Numbered from the stretch's first letter, positions 53,974-62,881 are shown. The stretch is 64,000 nt of DNA from Tolypothrix brevis GSE-NOS-MK-07-07A (GCA_019358985.1 JAHHIJ010000030.1:1-64000); one strand, 5' to 3'. Program-made: numbers and translations. The notes: a model not told the origin generated them from the sequence alone.

Positions 53974-55392
53974 ATGCATAACCAGGATTTTGACAAGTAT
54001 CAGCAAGCTTTTGCAGACTTGGAGCCATTTTCATCTACCGACGGCAGTTTTATTGGCTCCAGTCTGCAAACACAGCAACAACAAGAGCATATGAGAACAA
54101 AAGTACTATTAGAGTTAGAGAAAGTTAATCAACGTTTAAAGTCTGCAAAGGCAAAGGTGACAATCAGGGAATCAAATGGAAGTCTGCAATTACGAGCGAC
54201 GTTACCTATTAAACCGGGAGATAAAGACACAAACGGCACTGGAAGAAAACAATACAATATCAGTTTGAATATTCCTGCTAATTTCGATGGATTAAAAACG
54301 GCTGAGGAAGAAGCATACGAATTAGGAAAGTTAATTGCAAGACATACTTTTGAATGGAATGATAAATATTTAGGAAATGAAGCACTTAAAAAAGACTTTA
54401 AAACAATAGGAGAGTTATTAGAAGAATTTGAAAATGAATATTTCAAAACTCATAAACGCACCACAAAAAGCGAACATACTTTTTTTTATTATTTTTCTCG
54501 AACTAAGCGATTCACTAATCCTCAAGATTTTGCTACTCCAGAAAATCTGATAAATTCAATTGAAAAAATTGATAAGGAATGGGCTAGATATAATGCGATG
54601 AGAGCTATTTCGGCGTTTTGTATAACATTCAATATCGAGATTGATTTATCTAAATATTCTAAAATGCCAGAGAATAATTCCCGCAATATACCAAGTGATG
54701 TGGAAATAGCCGCTGGAATTATCAAGTTTGCAGATTATCTGAATAATAGAGGTAATCAAGTTAATCCAGATGTAAAAGATAGTTGGCAACTTTGGCGATG
54801 GACTTATGGAATGTTAGCAACATTTGGTTTACGTCCACGGGAACTTTTTATTAATCCTGATATCGATTGGTGGTTAAGCGAAGAAAATGCAGATATGACA
54901 TGGAAGGTAGATAAAGAGTGTAAAACTGGAGAAAGACAAGCTCTCCCTTTACATAAAGAATGGATTGTAGATTTTGATTTAAGAAATCCTAAATATTTAG
55001 AAATGCTGGCAACAACAATTAGTAAAAAAGATAAAAGTAATCATGCAGAAATCACAGCATTAACACAACGAGTTAGTTGGTGGTTTCGGAAAATAGGATT
55101 GGATTTTAAGCCGTATGATTTACGTCATGCATGGGCAATTAGAGCGCATGTTTTAGGAATACCAATCAAAGCAGCGGCTGATAATTTGGGACATAGTGTG
55201 CAAGTTCATACCCAAACTTATCAGCGTTGGTTCTCCTTGGATATGCGGAAGTTAGCGATTAATCAAGCTTTGAGTAAGAGGGATGAAGTTGAGTTGATGA
55301 GGGAGGAGAATACTAAGTTGAGGATGGAAAATGAGAAGTTGAAAATGGAGATTGAGAAGTTAAAAATGGAGATGGTTTATAAGCGAAGTTAA
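53974..55392 (+). CDS. xisA: XisA-type tyrosine recombinase
   Basis: This 472-residue site-specific recombinase is 118 bases inside the element edge. The C-terminal catalytic part shows R287 (GLRPREL), Y381 and R384 in YDLRHAWAI, LGHSVQVHTQTY and the nucleophile Y416. Tyr replaces the usual His in the box, as described for XisA and XisC. A C-terminal coiled coil (about 435-470, repeats of K-M-E-x-E-K-L) follows. It should excise the nifD element between the GGATTACTCCG repeats during heterocyst development. Confidence 0.95.
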   Translation: MHNQDFDKYQQAFADLEPFSSTDGSFIGSSLQTQQQQEHMRTKVLLELEKVNQRLKSAKAKVTIRESNGSLQLRATLPIKPGDKDTNGTGRKQYNISLNIPANFDGLKTAEEEAYELGKLIARHTFEWNDKYLGNEALKKDFKTIGELLEEFENEYFKTHKRTTKSEHTFFYYFSRTKRFTNPQDFATPENLINSIEKIDKEWARYNAMRAISAFCITFNIEIDLSKYSKMPENNSRNIPSDVEIAAGIIKFADYLNNRGNQVNPDVKDSWQLWRWTYGMLATFGLRPRELFINPDIDWWLSEENADMTWKVDKECKTGERQALPLHKEWIVDFDLRNPKYLEMLATTISKKDKSNHAEITALTQRVSWWFRKIGLDFKPYDLRHAWAIRAHVLGIPIKAAADNLGHSVQVHTQTYQRWFSLDMRKLAINQALSKRDEVELMREENTKLRMENEKLKMEIEKLKMEMVYKRS

Positions 55393-55477
55393 ATTTACTG
55401 ATAAATCATAGCAATTTTAGAGAATTTGCTATAATTTATGAGTGAAAAATCTGGAGACGGAATAAAATAGAAAATCT

Positions 55478-55741
55478 ATGGCAATAGAAACTCTAAACCA
55501 AATAATTAAGCAGCTTGAAACACTTGAAATAAAAGAGCTTCAGCAGCTTAATCACACAATTCAAAAGTATCTTGCTGATAAAGAAGAAATTGTTAAGCAA
55601 GCAGCATTTCACCAAGCTTTGATTGATTCTGGCTTAGTGAAGCAGATCAAGCATCCTGCTTACCAGCCAATAACTCAGCGACAACTAGTTTATGTTGAGG
55701 GAAAGCCTGTTTCTGAAAGCATTATTGAGGAACGTCGTTAG
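55478..55741 (+). CDS. antitoxin of a PIN-type toxin-antitoxin pair
   Basis: This 87-residue protein is helical (ETLNQIIKQLETLEIKELQQLNHTIQKYL) with a C-terminal toxin-binding-like tail (QRQLVYVEGKPVSES). The PIN gene begins at the base after its stop codon. Such small helical partners are typical of cyanobacterial VapC-like pairs. The assignment rests on place and pattern. Confidence 0.7.
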   Translation: MAIETLNQIIKQLETLEIKELQQLNHTIQKYLADKEEIVKQAAFHQALIDSGLVKQIKHPAYQPITQRQLVYVEGKPVSESIIEERR

Positions 55742-56206
55742 ATGGCAATCTACTTCATAGATAGTAGTGGATTAGTCAAGCGTTATATCAGCGAAACTGG
55801 ATCGGCTTGGGTGTTGGGGCTATTTGATCCGGCTGTTAACAATGAGGTATTTATAGCAGCAATAACTAGTGTAGAAATTGTTGCTGCAATTACCAGGCGA
55901 TCGCGTAGTGGAAGTATTAGCATTATGGATGCAACAATAATACGCAATCAGTTCAAAAGTGATTTACAGAAAGACTATCAAATCGTTGAAATCACAGAAA
56001 ATATCATTAATTCTGGAATGGTATTGTCTGAAACTTACGGCTTACGAGGTTATGACGCTATTCAACTAGCAGTTGGTTGTGCAGTCAACTCTCTTTGCAT
56101 CGCTAATGGATTACCTCCTATTACCTTTGTGTCCGCAGATAATGAGTTAAATGCAGCAGTTGTAAGTGAGGGATTGATGATTCAAAACCCTAATAGCTAC
56201 CCATAA
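55742..56206 (+). CDS. PIN-domain (VapC-like) toxin
   Basis: This 154-residue ribonuclease-fold protein has the acidic residues of the PIN active site: D in YFIDSSGLVKRY (D7), E in TSVEIVAAI, D in GLRGYDAIQLA and D in FVSADNELN. It probably cleaves RNA. The start is the base after the stop of the antitoxin gene. The pair may stabilise the element in vegetative cells. Confidence 0.85.
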   Translation: MAIYFIDSSGLVKRYISETGSAWVLGLFDPAVNNEVFIAAITSVEIVAAITRRSRSGSISIMDATIIRNQFKSDLQKDYQIVEITENIINSGMVLSETYGLRGYDAIQLAVGCAVNSLCIANGLPPITFVSADNELNAAVVSEGLMIQNPNSYP

Positions 56207-56304
56207 TGCAGGCAATTACTAGTTGCATCAGGATTTTTGATATATGCTTGAAATGGAAGCAGCTTGGAAATAGTATATTTTTTGTATTCTCAAGAAAAAG
56301 ACTA

Positions 56305-56517
56305 ATGGAAATTCATGAACTTAAAGCATTAATTAAAGAGAGCATACGGGAAGTTTTGCGAGAAGAGCGAATGTTGCTCTGTCAAGTTCTCATACCCTAT
56401 GTGAGTGATGAAGAACAAGCAGAACTGAATGAAATCTTTGGTTCACCATCAGACTATGAAGAAGAGGAATCGGTTGATATGACAGAGTGGGTCAGATATG
56501 GCAATCAAATTCCGTAA
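56305..56517 (+). CDS. antitoxin-like partner of a RelE/ParE toxin
   Basis: The ATG at 56305 (MEIHELKALIKESIREVLREER) is preferred over the open frame from 56206. The 70-residue protein has a helical N-terminus and an acidic tail (DYEEEESVDMTEWVRYGNQIP), as in antitoxins. It overlaps the next gene by 20 bases. Confidence 0.7.
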   Translation: MEIHELKALIKESIREVLREERMLLCQVLIPYVSDEEQAELNEIFGSPSDYEEEESVDMTEWVRYGNQIP

Positions 56518-56776
56518 AAATGCGATTAAGTTTTTAGAAAAGGCAAATATTGAAGATACTGCTAAAATTCAAGACCAACTCAACCAACTCCTGATTTTTG
56601 TTGAGGAACAGGGGATTATTTCCTTTAGAGACCTTGACATTAAAAAAATGGAGGGAGATTGGGAAGGATTTTATAGACTGCGTATTGGTAAAATGAGAAT
56701 TATCTTTACAGTTAATATTGATTCGGGTGAAATTGAAATTTACACAATTGGCATGAGAGGAAATGTTTATAAATAA
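56498..56776 (+). CDS. RelE/ParE-family toxin
   Basis: This 92-residue protein shows the fold pattern FRKNAIKFLEKAN, then GDWEGFYRLRIGKMRIIFTVN, ending with IYTIGMRGNVYK. The YRLRIGKMRIIF segment is diagnostic of the RelE/ParE type. The overlap with the antitoxin gene shows a type II module. Confidence 0.88.
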   Translation: MAIKFRKNAIKFLEKANIEDTAKIQDQLNQLLIFVEEQGIISFRDLDIKKMEGDWEGFYRLRIGKMRIIFTVNIDSGEIEIYTIGMRGNVYK

Positions 56777-56847
56777 GGACTGTTTTAGCAAGTTTAGATA
56801 TAATCTGAGCTTATCACCGCAGCCAAATAGAATAATTATGCTTGCAG

Positions 56848-57336
56848 TTAAAATTGCTTAATAACTTCCAAGGGTAACTCTAACGCTTCTGCAATTTGCT
56901 CGTCAGTTAAGCCAAACTGCCGTAATTTATCAATCTTAGTTTGATTTTTGCTACCTTGCGGGGAGTTAGAAGTATCAGAATTATTTGTATTTGATTTAAT
57001 TTTAGGTTGTTTAGAGCTAACGTTTATACAACTAATTATATTACTGTTAATTGTATTTTCACCAAGAAAAATATTTATATTACGTTGACGTTCTAAAACT
57101 GATTTAAGATTACCTTTCTCAACTCGCTCATCAAAAATATTAGATAACATTTGCAAAAGTTCGTAACCTACATCTTTTGCATGACCTGGGCTACAACCAC
57201 AAGTGTCTGCAATATCAGAATACGTTTGATGTTTTAGTGTTCCCTCAATAACTCCACGCTGCAAGTCATTGAGATGCTTGCCTGTTTTAAGATAAACAGC
57301 TTCATCCACAAATTGTAATAGTTCGTGAACTTGCAT
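56848..57336 (-). CDS. VMAP-type N-terminal HTH protein
   Basis: This 162-residue protein begins with the helix-turn-helix module seen at the start of many cyanobacterial vWA-MoxR-associated proteins (LLQFVDEAVYLKTGKHLNDLQRGVIEGTLKHQTYSDIADTCGCSPGHAKDVGYELLQML, residues 5-63). A polar Asn/Ser-rich linker follows, then a second short HTH-like motif (GLTDEQIAEALELPLEVIKQF). It is divergent from the four-gene AAA cassette, so it may regulate it. The role is inferred. Confidence 0.75.
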   Translation of the reverse strand: MQVHELLQFVDEAVYLKTGKHLNDLQRGVIEGTLKHQTYSDIADTCGCSPGHAKDVGYELLQMLSNIFDERVEKGNLKSVLERQRNINIFLGENTINSNIISCINVSSKQPKIKSNTNNSDTSNSPQGSKNQTKIDKLRQFGLTDEQIAEALELPLEVIKQF

Positions 57337-57527
57337 ACTTAGGTATGTAAAGTATCACAAAATATTTTAGCAGACTTTATCCGTATTTTTCACACTTTTT
57401 CCGTCCTTTTAATATTTTTTTTTACAATCCGCTATTTTCCGCTTTTCATCTTTGTTGTGACGGGTTTAGTATAGAAAAAATAAAAGAAAAATCAGTATGT
57501 TGTAAAACCAGTAAATCGAAAGAAATT

Positions 57528-57959
57528 ATGTGGGATATTTTATTGCAAGCCGCAGCCGCATTTGTCGTAGGTGCAGCTGTGGGTTATGGGTTTGCAACCA
57601 TAGTTGAAGCTTTATCAAGAGCTTTTGCTAGGTTGTGGGAAAATCTTGTCATAGCATTTCAAGAAATTTTTGGATATCTCAGAGAAGCCACCAAATATTA
57701 TTTGGCATTAGTGGCTCAGTTTTTAGATAATAACTGGTCAGAGATTGAATTATATCTTCGACAAGAGTTTGGTTATCGAAGTGAGTGGCTGATCGGAATT
57801 TTTCGAGATGGTTTGGATATCTTAATTGCGATCGCCGATCCGAATCAGCAACATAAAGATCCAGTTGTTATTTCTATCACGGCTTTAGATAGTAAGCAAC
57901 AAGCTGAAGTCCAACTACCTACAGTTCAGAATCCAATTGTAACCGTACTAACTGTATAA
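57528..57959 (+). CDS. membrane-associated protein, first gene of the AAA cassette
   Basis: This 143-residue protein has an Ala/Gly-rich hydrophobic helix at residues 4-30 (LLQAAAAFVVGAAVGYGFATIVEAL). Amphipathic helices follow (FARLWENLVIAFQEIFGYL, NNWSEIELYLRQEFGYRSEWL). No family is recognised. Three genes follow on the same strand with gaps of 28, 48 and 54 bases. Confidence 0.65.
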   Translation: MWDILLQAAAAFVVGAAVGYGFATIVEALSRAFARLWENLVIAFQEIFGYLREATKYYLALVAQFLDNNWSEIELYLRQEFGYRSEWLIGIFRDGLDILIAIADPNQQHKDPVVISITALDSKQQAEVQLPTVQNPIVTVLTV

Positions 57960-57987
57960 TTTTACATGATAATTAGAGGTAACTTAA

Positions 57988-58329
57988 ATGGGCTTATTTA
58001 CATGGTTAGGTAGTCTGCTAAATCAGTTAATTACATGGCTGGGAAAAGTAGTTGCTGCTTTTCTAGAAGCTTTGATGTGGGCAATCCAAGCAGTATGGGA
58101 TACAGCAATTGCTAGTGTTTTAATTGTGGCATTTGGAGCAGATATTGTCTTACATGCAATCTTTTATGCAGGAGCAATAGCAGGTGAAACTTTAATGGAG
58201 GTTTGGGACCCTAGATACCACAACAGCAAACCCTCGGAAGTTTTTAGCGTTACGCAAGCTCCCCAAGACTCTCCTTTACCTACTCAGCGATCTAAAGCCA
58301 AAGTAGTAGCTTTAAAAAATTGGGCATGA
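57988..58329 (+). CDS. small membrane protein, second gene of the AAA cassette
   Basis: This 113-residue protein is preceded by AGAGGTAA. It is rich in Trp, Leu and Val with hydrophobic helices at about residues 3-37 and 42-66 (GLFTWLGSLLNQLITWLGKVVAAFLEALMWAIQ and SVLIVAFGADIVLHAIFYAGAIAG). The C-terminus is polar with a Pro-rich part. It may insert in a membrane with its neighbour. No family is recognised. Confidence 0.65.
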   Translation: MGLFTWLGSLLNQLITWLGKVVAAFLEALMWAIQAVWDTAIASVLIVAFGADIVLHAIFYAGAIAGETLMEVWDPRYHNSKPSEVFSVTQAPQDSPLPTQRSKAKVVALKNWA

Positions 58330-58377
58330 TGAAGTTTTTAGATATTTATCAACCATTTACATCTAACAGGATTATTT

Positions 58378-58950
58378 ATGCCACGCTATTCTGAGAACAT
58401 TTACACAGCAGTTAGTTTTCGTTCTTCTGAACCAGATGGAAGTTTGAAAATAATTGAAGTATTTGGCTTACCTGGTCAAAGAAATAAAAACGATCAAATA
58501 GTTGTTACTTCCAAAACGCAAAGTTTTTTTGATAATTTAATAGTTAGAAAAATTTTTCGCCAAAGTACCCGCATCAGGTATTGTTACTTTAAAAGTCTCA
58601 AAATATGGCTTTATGATACTGAAGTTAGGAATAAAGACAGGAGTTATGATGTACCTAGTATTGACCAACGTGATTTAGTAATACGCTCAAACGTTCCTTA
58701 TTCAAATTTAGAACAAATTTATGTTCTTGATAATGAGTTAAAAGGTGATGAATATCAGGAATGGGGAAGTATTGCTGAAGAACTTTTTACACCCTTATTT
58801 GTGGGATTTGTAGCTCCTCCAGAAGTACCCGAAATTATTGCGGAAAATCCTTTAGTCAAAACTATCGGCTCTTTATTTGAGCCTCTAGATCCCTATGGAA
58901 AAATGAAACAAAATCTTTTGTTTAATTCTTTGATTATTCAGATTGATTAA
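58378..58950 (+). CDS. unknown protein, third gene of the AAA cassette
   Basis: This 190-residue soluble protein begins MPRYSENIYTAVSFRSSEPDGS and has basic and aromatic patches (RIRYCYFKSLKIWLYD). The AAA protein downstream also begins MPRY. The C-terminal third is Pro- and Leu-rich (VPEIIAENPLVKTIGSLFEPLDPYG). It has no recognised family. The shared MPRY start may reflect a small conserved tag. Confidence 0.6.
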   Translation: MPRYSENIYTAVSFRSSEPDGSLKIIEVFGLPGQRNKNDQIVVTSKTQSFFDNLIVRKIFRQSTRIRYCYFKSLKIWLYDTEVRNKDRSYDVPSIDQRDLVIRSNVPYSNLEQIYVLDNELKGDEYQEWGSIAEELFTPLFVGFVAPPEVPEIIAENPLVKTIGSLFEPLDPYGKMKQNLLFNSLIIQID

Positions 58951-59004
58951 TCAAATCGCATTAACTCTAATTCCTGATTTAGAATATTTGTTGGAGAAAT
59001 TGCA

Positions 59005-60012
59005 ATGCCAAGATATGATAAAGAACCAGTATTTCGTCAAGTATCTGGCGAAATACCTCTTCCTCAAAATGAGAGAGGCAAGAATCAAAAAGAGTTGGAT
59101 GAATCGAACAAATCACCAGAATCAACAATAGATTTCACACCTTATTTGAGAGAACCAAAATATACTCTCGAAGATGTTATACTGCCGCAAAAGAGCAAAA
59201 ATCAAATCGAATCAACCATAGTTGAACTCCAATATCAAGACTTAATTTACAAAGAGTGGGGAATGGGTGAAAAACACAAATTGGATAAAGCCCTTTCTAT
59301 CAACTTATCTGGACCACCCGGTACAGGAAAAACACTTACTGCTGAAGCATTTGCTCATGCAGTGAAGAAGAAAATTTTAGTTGTTCCCTACCAACAGCTT
59401 GAATCCAAGTACGTTGGTGAAACTCCTAAAAATATTGCTAAAGCCTTTGAGTTTGCTGCTAGTCATAATGCAGTTTTATTCTTTGATGAAGCTGATTCAT
59501 TTTTAGGTAAACGTCTAGAAAATGTTAGTCAGTCAACTGATACAGCAGTTAATTTAACTCGGAGTGTCATGATATTACAGCTTTCGGCATACGAAGGAAT
59601 TGTAATATTTGCAACTAATTTAATCCAGAACTATGACCCGGCTTTTATTAGCAGAATTCGCTGGAAAATTCAGATTGATTTACCTGATAAAGATGCAAGA
59701 GCTAAAATTTGGCAAGTTCAAATTCCTCGGCAACTTCCTTTAGCTGAATCAGTAGATTTTGTCGAACTTGCATCCAAATTTGATCAAGTATCAGGTAGAG
59801 ATATTAAAAATGCAGTTTTAAGGGCTGTTGTTTCTGCTGCCAAAGGAGACGAAACTACAGAGCAAAAGCAAGTTACACAATCTCATTTTATAGAGGCAAT
59901 AACTGACATAATAGCAGCTAATCAGGCATCTGTAAAACCAGAATTTAAAGTAACTCCTGTCAATGGTCAAGTAGACTTACCTCCAGAGAGGCTGAACGCG
60001 ATCGCTAATTAA
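59005..60012 (+). CDS. classical AAA ATPase, fourth gene of the AAA cassette
   Basis: This 335-residue ATPase has Walker A GPPGTGKT at 103-111, Walker B FFDEADSF with D161-E162, and an SRH-like part FATNLIQNYDPAFISRIRWKI with Arg fingers. It is related to the CDC48/Vps4-like bacterial AAA group. The N-terminal 60 residues are polar and linker-like. GGAGAAATTGC precedes the start. It is the only recognised protein of the cassette and is probably its motor. Confidence 0.85.
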   Translation: MPRYDKEPVFRQVSGEIPLPQNERGKNQKELDESNKSPESTIDFTPYLREPKYTLEDVILPQKSKNQIESTIVELQYQDLIYKEWGMGEKHKLDKALSINLSGPPGTGKTLTAEAFAHAVKKKILVVPYQQLESKYVGETPKNIAKAFEFAASHNAVLFFDEADSFLGKRLENVSQSTDTAVNLTRSVMILQLSAYEGIVIFATNLIQNYDPAFISRIRWKIQIDLPDKDARAKIWQVQIPRQLPLAESVDFVELASKFDQVSGRDIKNAVLRAVVSAAKGDETTEQKQVTQSHFIEAITDIIAANQASVKPEFKVTPVNGQVDLPPERLNAIAN

Positions 60013-60174
60013 TTGTGAGATGAGTTTTTCACTTCTCGCGATCGCACTCCTTCCCATAGGTGCGTTGCCCCTTGTGACAACGCACCATGATCTCAAATTT
60101 ATAAAGCTGATGCCGCAGCATTTATGAAACTTGTGGAAAAATAGAGATGTTGATTCATCTCCAACATGACAATT

Positions 60175-60375
60175 ATGAACGCCGTAGAACTATTTCCTAC
60201 CCTGCGAAATTTAACTCGTGCAGAAAAACTAAAAGTGATGCAGTTCCTGGTTTCAGAATTATCTAGAGATGAGGAACCATCATTAGAGCAGGGTGCAACT
60301 TATCCTATTTGGTCGCCACTTAATTCCCACGCAGCTGCACATCAACTTGCTCAACTGCTAGAGTCTGACGGGTAA
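60175..60375 (+). CDS. short antitoxin-like protein
   Basis: The start is 60175 (MNAVELFPTLRNLTRAEKLKVMQFLVSELSRDEE) or 60166. This 66- to 69-residue protein resembles small cyanobacterial antitoxin-like proteins found before toxin-type genes. The next gene (60383) is truncated. Confidence 0.55.
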   Translation: MNAVELFPTLRNLTRAEKLKVMQFLVSELSRDEEPSLEQGATYPIWSPLNSHAAAHQLAQLLESDG

Positions 60376-60382
60376 ATGCACA

Positions 60383-60508
60383 ATGCGTAATCCTCAAAGA
60401 TTTTCCTTTACAGAGGGATACGATGCATTTGGTGTTCCGGATGCGCTGCCAAAGCTACCATTAAGATTAACCAAGTGTGCGATCGCCTACAATATCATGT
60501 CTGTTTAA
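60383..60508 (+). pseudogene. short ORF after the antitoxin-like gene, probably truncated
   Basis: ATG at 60383 gives 41 codons (MRNPQRFSFTEGYDAFGVPDALPKLPLRL) before a stop, 7 bases after the upstream gene. The start looks like a normal gene, but the end (CAIAYNIMSV) falls in a HIP1 site and spacer-like DNA. A truncated partner of the antitoxin-like gene is likely. Confidence 0.45.
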
Positions 60509-60562
60509 TTAACAGTAACAAAAACGCGGACAACCATGATAAGTCTTTAACCAAACACGATA

Positions 60563-61516
60563 TTATTCCGCAACAGATTTAATTGCTCCCTTACTACTTA
60601 AAGCAAGGTAAATACCTAAAATGATGATGGTAAAAGCCACCAAGTTTAACCAATTCAATGCCTCTGCAAAGATCATCCAAGCTAAAAAGCCAGTCACAGC
60701 CGGATCGAAAAGATTAATCATTGCTACAAAGCTAGAAGACAGGTATTTGAGACTATATACTAGCAGCATGTGACTGACAAGAAGAGCTAGAGCTAGAGTA
60801 ATTACAGCCAGCCAGCCATTCCAAGAATGGGGAAACCATTCATCTTTGACAGTCAATATAATCACCACAAAGAACAGTGTAACAATCCTATAAATCCAGG
60901 TCAAGATAGTTGTAACTGTTAATTGTGTTCGGAGTTTTTCAATTCCTAGAAAATAGGCAGCATAGAATAGTGCTGAGAGAAAAGCAAGTAAGTCACCTTG
61001 AAGTTTAATAGAGCCAATTTGCAGGTCACATAATCCAAGGAAAATTGTTCCTACAGTTGCGATAATCAGACCAAGCAGAAATTTATAATCAAAACGTTGA
61101 TTAAAGAGTAAGTATCCTCCGAGTGCAGTGAAAAATGGAGTCAAATTATGTATCACCGCTGCATTTGCAAGACTAGTTTGAGTCAAAGACCAAGCCCAGA
61201 AAAGCTGAGTGGCGCAGAAAAACACAGATGTTACTAACAATAGCAGGAATTGTTGTTTGTTTAATGACTGCTTCACAATAGGTTGCTCTCCCAACCAACG
61301 CTGATGTATAAGCGAAATCTCTTGCCACAATCCAAAAACTACAGCCGCTATCCAACAACGATTAAAGATTGTAGCATTGGGGCTAATTTCATTTTCGCTC
61401 CATCGGATTAAGATGGGCATAATGCCAAAAATTAATATAGTAATAAAAATCGCAATAATTGCCCTTGTTTCTTTACTATAAGATTGCTCGTTAGCGATTT
61501 TCAGCTGGTCGGTCAT
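60563..61516 (-). CDS. DMT-superfamily (EamA) permease
   Basis: The start at 61516 (MTDQLKIANEQ) is preferred; the frame extends upstream. The 317-residue protein has ten membrane helices in two EamA repeats (about residues 25-160 and 170-305), with NAAVIHNLTPFFTALGGYLLFNQRFDYKFLLGLIIATVG and MINLFDPAVTGFLAWMIFAEALNWLNLVAFTIIILGIYLA. The substrate cannot be told. A permease is unusual cargo in a nifD element. Confidence 0.85.
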   Translation of the reverse strand: MTDQLKIANEQSYSKETRAIIAIFITILIFGIMPILIRWSENEISPNATIFNRCWIAAVVFGLWQEISLIHQRWLGEQPIVKQSLNKQQFLLLLVTSVFFCATQLFWAWSLTQTSLANAAVIHNLTPFFTALGGYLLFNQRFDYKFLLGLIIATVGTIFLGLCDLQIGSIKLQGDLLAFLSALFYAAYFLGIEKLRTQLTVTTILTWIYRIVTLFFVVIILTVKDEWFPHSWNGWLAVITLALALLVSHMLLVYSLKYLSSSFVAMINLFDPAVTGFLAWMIFAEALNWLNLVAFTIIILGIYLALSSKGAIKSVAE

Positions 61517-61586
61517 ACAATTGGCGTAAGGATTTAGGTCTAATACAACTTCGATATAAAGATGCATTATAACTCCCATCTGTCGG

Positions 61587-61610
61587 AGTCCCTCCGATCT
61601 CGGAGGGACT
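61587..61610. repeat. perfect 11-bp-arm hairpin
   Basis: AGTCCCTCCGA and TCGGAGGGACT are exact inverted arms with loop TC, upstream of the permease gene. It could be a terminator for either direction or an IS end. Confidence 0.6.
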
Positions 61611-61770
61611 ATAGGGGAGTAAAATTAAATGTAACTTTATACAGAATTAGTATAACTATATAACAATTGTTCCAAAAATCGTTACAGAGTTTTTACAATA
61701 CGCAAAAGCAACTGCTATACCCCCCAATCCCCAGTCACAAACAGTAGAAGTTTTGATGCCGTAAGCGAAT

Positions 61771-61920
61771 ATTACATACGACTATTCTCGTGATCATAAA
61801 CCAGATTTTAAACAATTAATTGTAGATTTAATATGTTTAGTAAATGCACATATTCCGATATTTTTTAAATCAGTATCTGGAAATGAAGCAGATTTTTTGA
61901 GTTTTGCAAAAATATTCATT
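61771..61920 (+). pseudogene. fragment of an IS1634/IS4-type transposase
   Basis: The frame reads YDYSRDHKPDFKQLIVDLICLVNAHIPIFFKSVSGNEADFLSF. This is the conserved segment around the first catalytic Asp region of IS1634-like transposases. No start or rest of the gene is present. It is a remnant of a past insertion. Confidence 0.65.
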
Positions 61921-61924
61921 AATT

Positions 61925-62326
61925 TCACTTGTTGCCGTCTACACTGGCAATCAATGACTGTTGTTGTAAACTGGGAGTTGGCGATTCACCTCGCAGTCCC
62001 TTGCGATGCTGGTTTTTAGGAATTCCTCCTGCCATGCCATATTCTACACTGCTTTTGCCATATCGAGTTGCAACTGCCATTAGCATATGTTCTGTCATAT
62101 CTCCCAATTTGCTTTCTGTTTCTAGCATTTCACGGTACAATTTATCCAAAGTGGAAAGGGCAGTGTTGTAGGCATTTTCTCTAGTTCGCATCGTCTCAAT
62201 CAGGGTTAAGAAGGCAGGTAAGGTGAGTCCATTGCCTAAATCTAAATTCGGATCAATTGAGTTAATGCTAGCTCCACGACGCACTGCTCTTTCTAACACC
62301 AGGGAGGTTCTTTTTCTACGAGCCAT
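61925..62326 (-). CDS. conserved-looking hypothetical protein
   Basis: The start at 62326 (MARRKRTSLVLERAVRRGASINSI) is preferred over 62347. The 133-residue protein has a basic N-terminus, a helical middle (LDLGNGLTLPAFLTLIETMRTRENAYNTALSTLDKLYREMLETE) and a C-terminal Ser/Gln-rich tail. It may bind nucleic acid. No family is recognised. Confidence 0.6.
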   Translation of the reverse strand: MARRKRTSLVLERAVRRGASINSIDPNLDLGNGLTLPAFLTLIETMRTRENAYNTALSTLDKLYREMLETESKLGDMTEHMLMAVATRYGKSSVEYGMAGGIPKNQHRKGLRGESPTPSLQQQSLIASVDGNK

Positions 62327-62470
62327 GATATACACCTTGTAAGACAATACTGCTGATATTCTTTACCTTAAAAGACTTCCGTATAATTCAGCTTCAGAGA
62401 ATTCAGGTAAATATGCAATGATTTTTGATACAAGGGCGATATGTGTCATGAATGCGCGAATTACTTAAAT

Positions 62471-62702
62471 AAGTAAGTCAAAGCTTATTTTGAGTAAGTC
62501 AAAGCTTATTTGACTTGCGGAAAACACGCAAATGAGTAAGTCAAAGCTTATTTTGAGTAAGTCAAAGCTCATTTGACTTGCGGAAAACACCCAAATGAGT
62601 AAATCAAAGCTCATTTTGAGTAAGTCAAAGCTTATTTGACTTGCGGAAAACACCCAAATGAGTAAATCAAAGCTCATTTTGAGTAAGTCAAAGCTTATTT
62701 TG
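62471..62702. repeat. 63-bp tandem repeat, about 3.5 copies
   Basis: CGGAAAACAC recurs at 62518, 62581 and 62644, giving a 63-bp period. Each unit carries GAGTAAGTCAAAGCT boxes and an inverted AGCTTATTTGACTT. 63 is a multiple of 3, so the minus strand stays open with a 21-residue repeat (MSFDLLIWVFSASQ), but no proper gene start or context supports it. Confidence 0.9.
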
Positions 62703-62881
62703 CTAACTAAATTAGACTTTATCTATCTTTTTGCGCTGCACTCACTAGCAGTATGAAGTGTGGCGCGTTGGATTTTGCGACAACACACCCTACCAATTTG
62801 ATATTATTAACAAAGAAAGCGATCGCCTGCTTTGACCCAACAAACGTGCGATCGCACTCGTCACCGAGAAAGCAAAACACT
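62703..62881. other. spacer with hairpin repeat before the next gene
   Basis: The stretch includes a degenerate inverted sequence (TGTGGCGCGTTGG ... CGACAACACACC, about 62758-62790) and two HIP1 sites. No gene is seen. Confidence 0.5.

Larger units (their letters stand above)
61517..61924. other. spacer with hairpin and transposase debris
   Basis: No intact gene is seen. It contains the hairpin at 61587-61610 and the transposase fragment at 61771-61920. Confidence 0.6.

Noticed and set aside
62465-62677. Minus-strand protein of about 70 residues with a 21-residue repeat
   Set aside because: It is a by-product of the 63-bp tandem repeat; no ribosome site or other gene signal.
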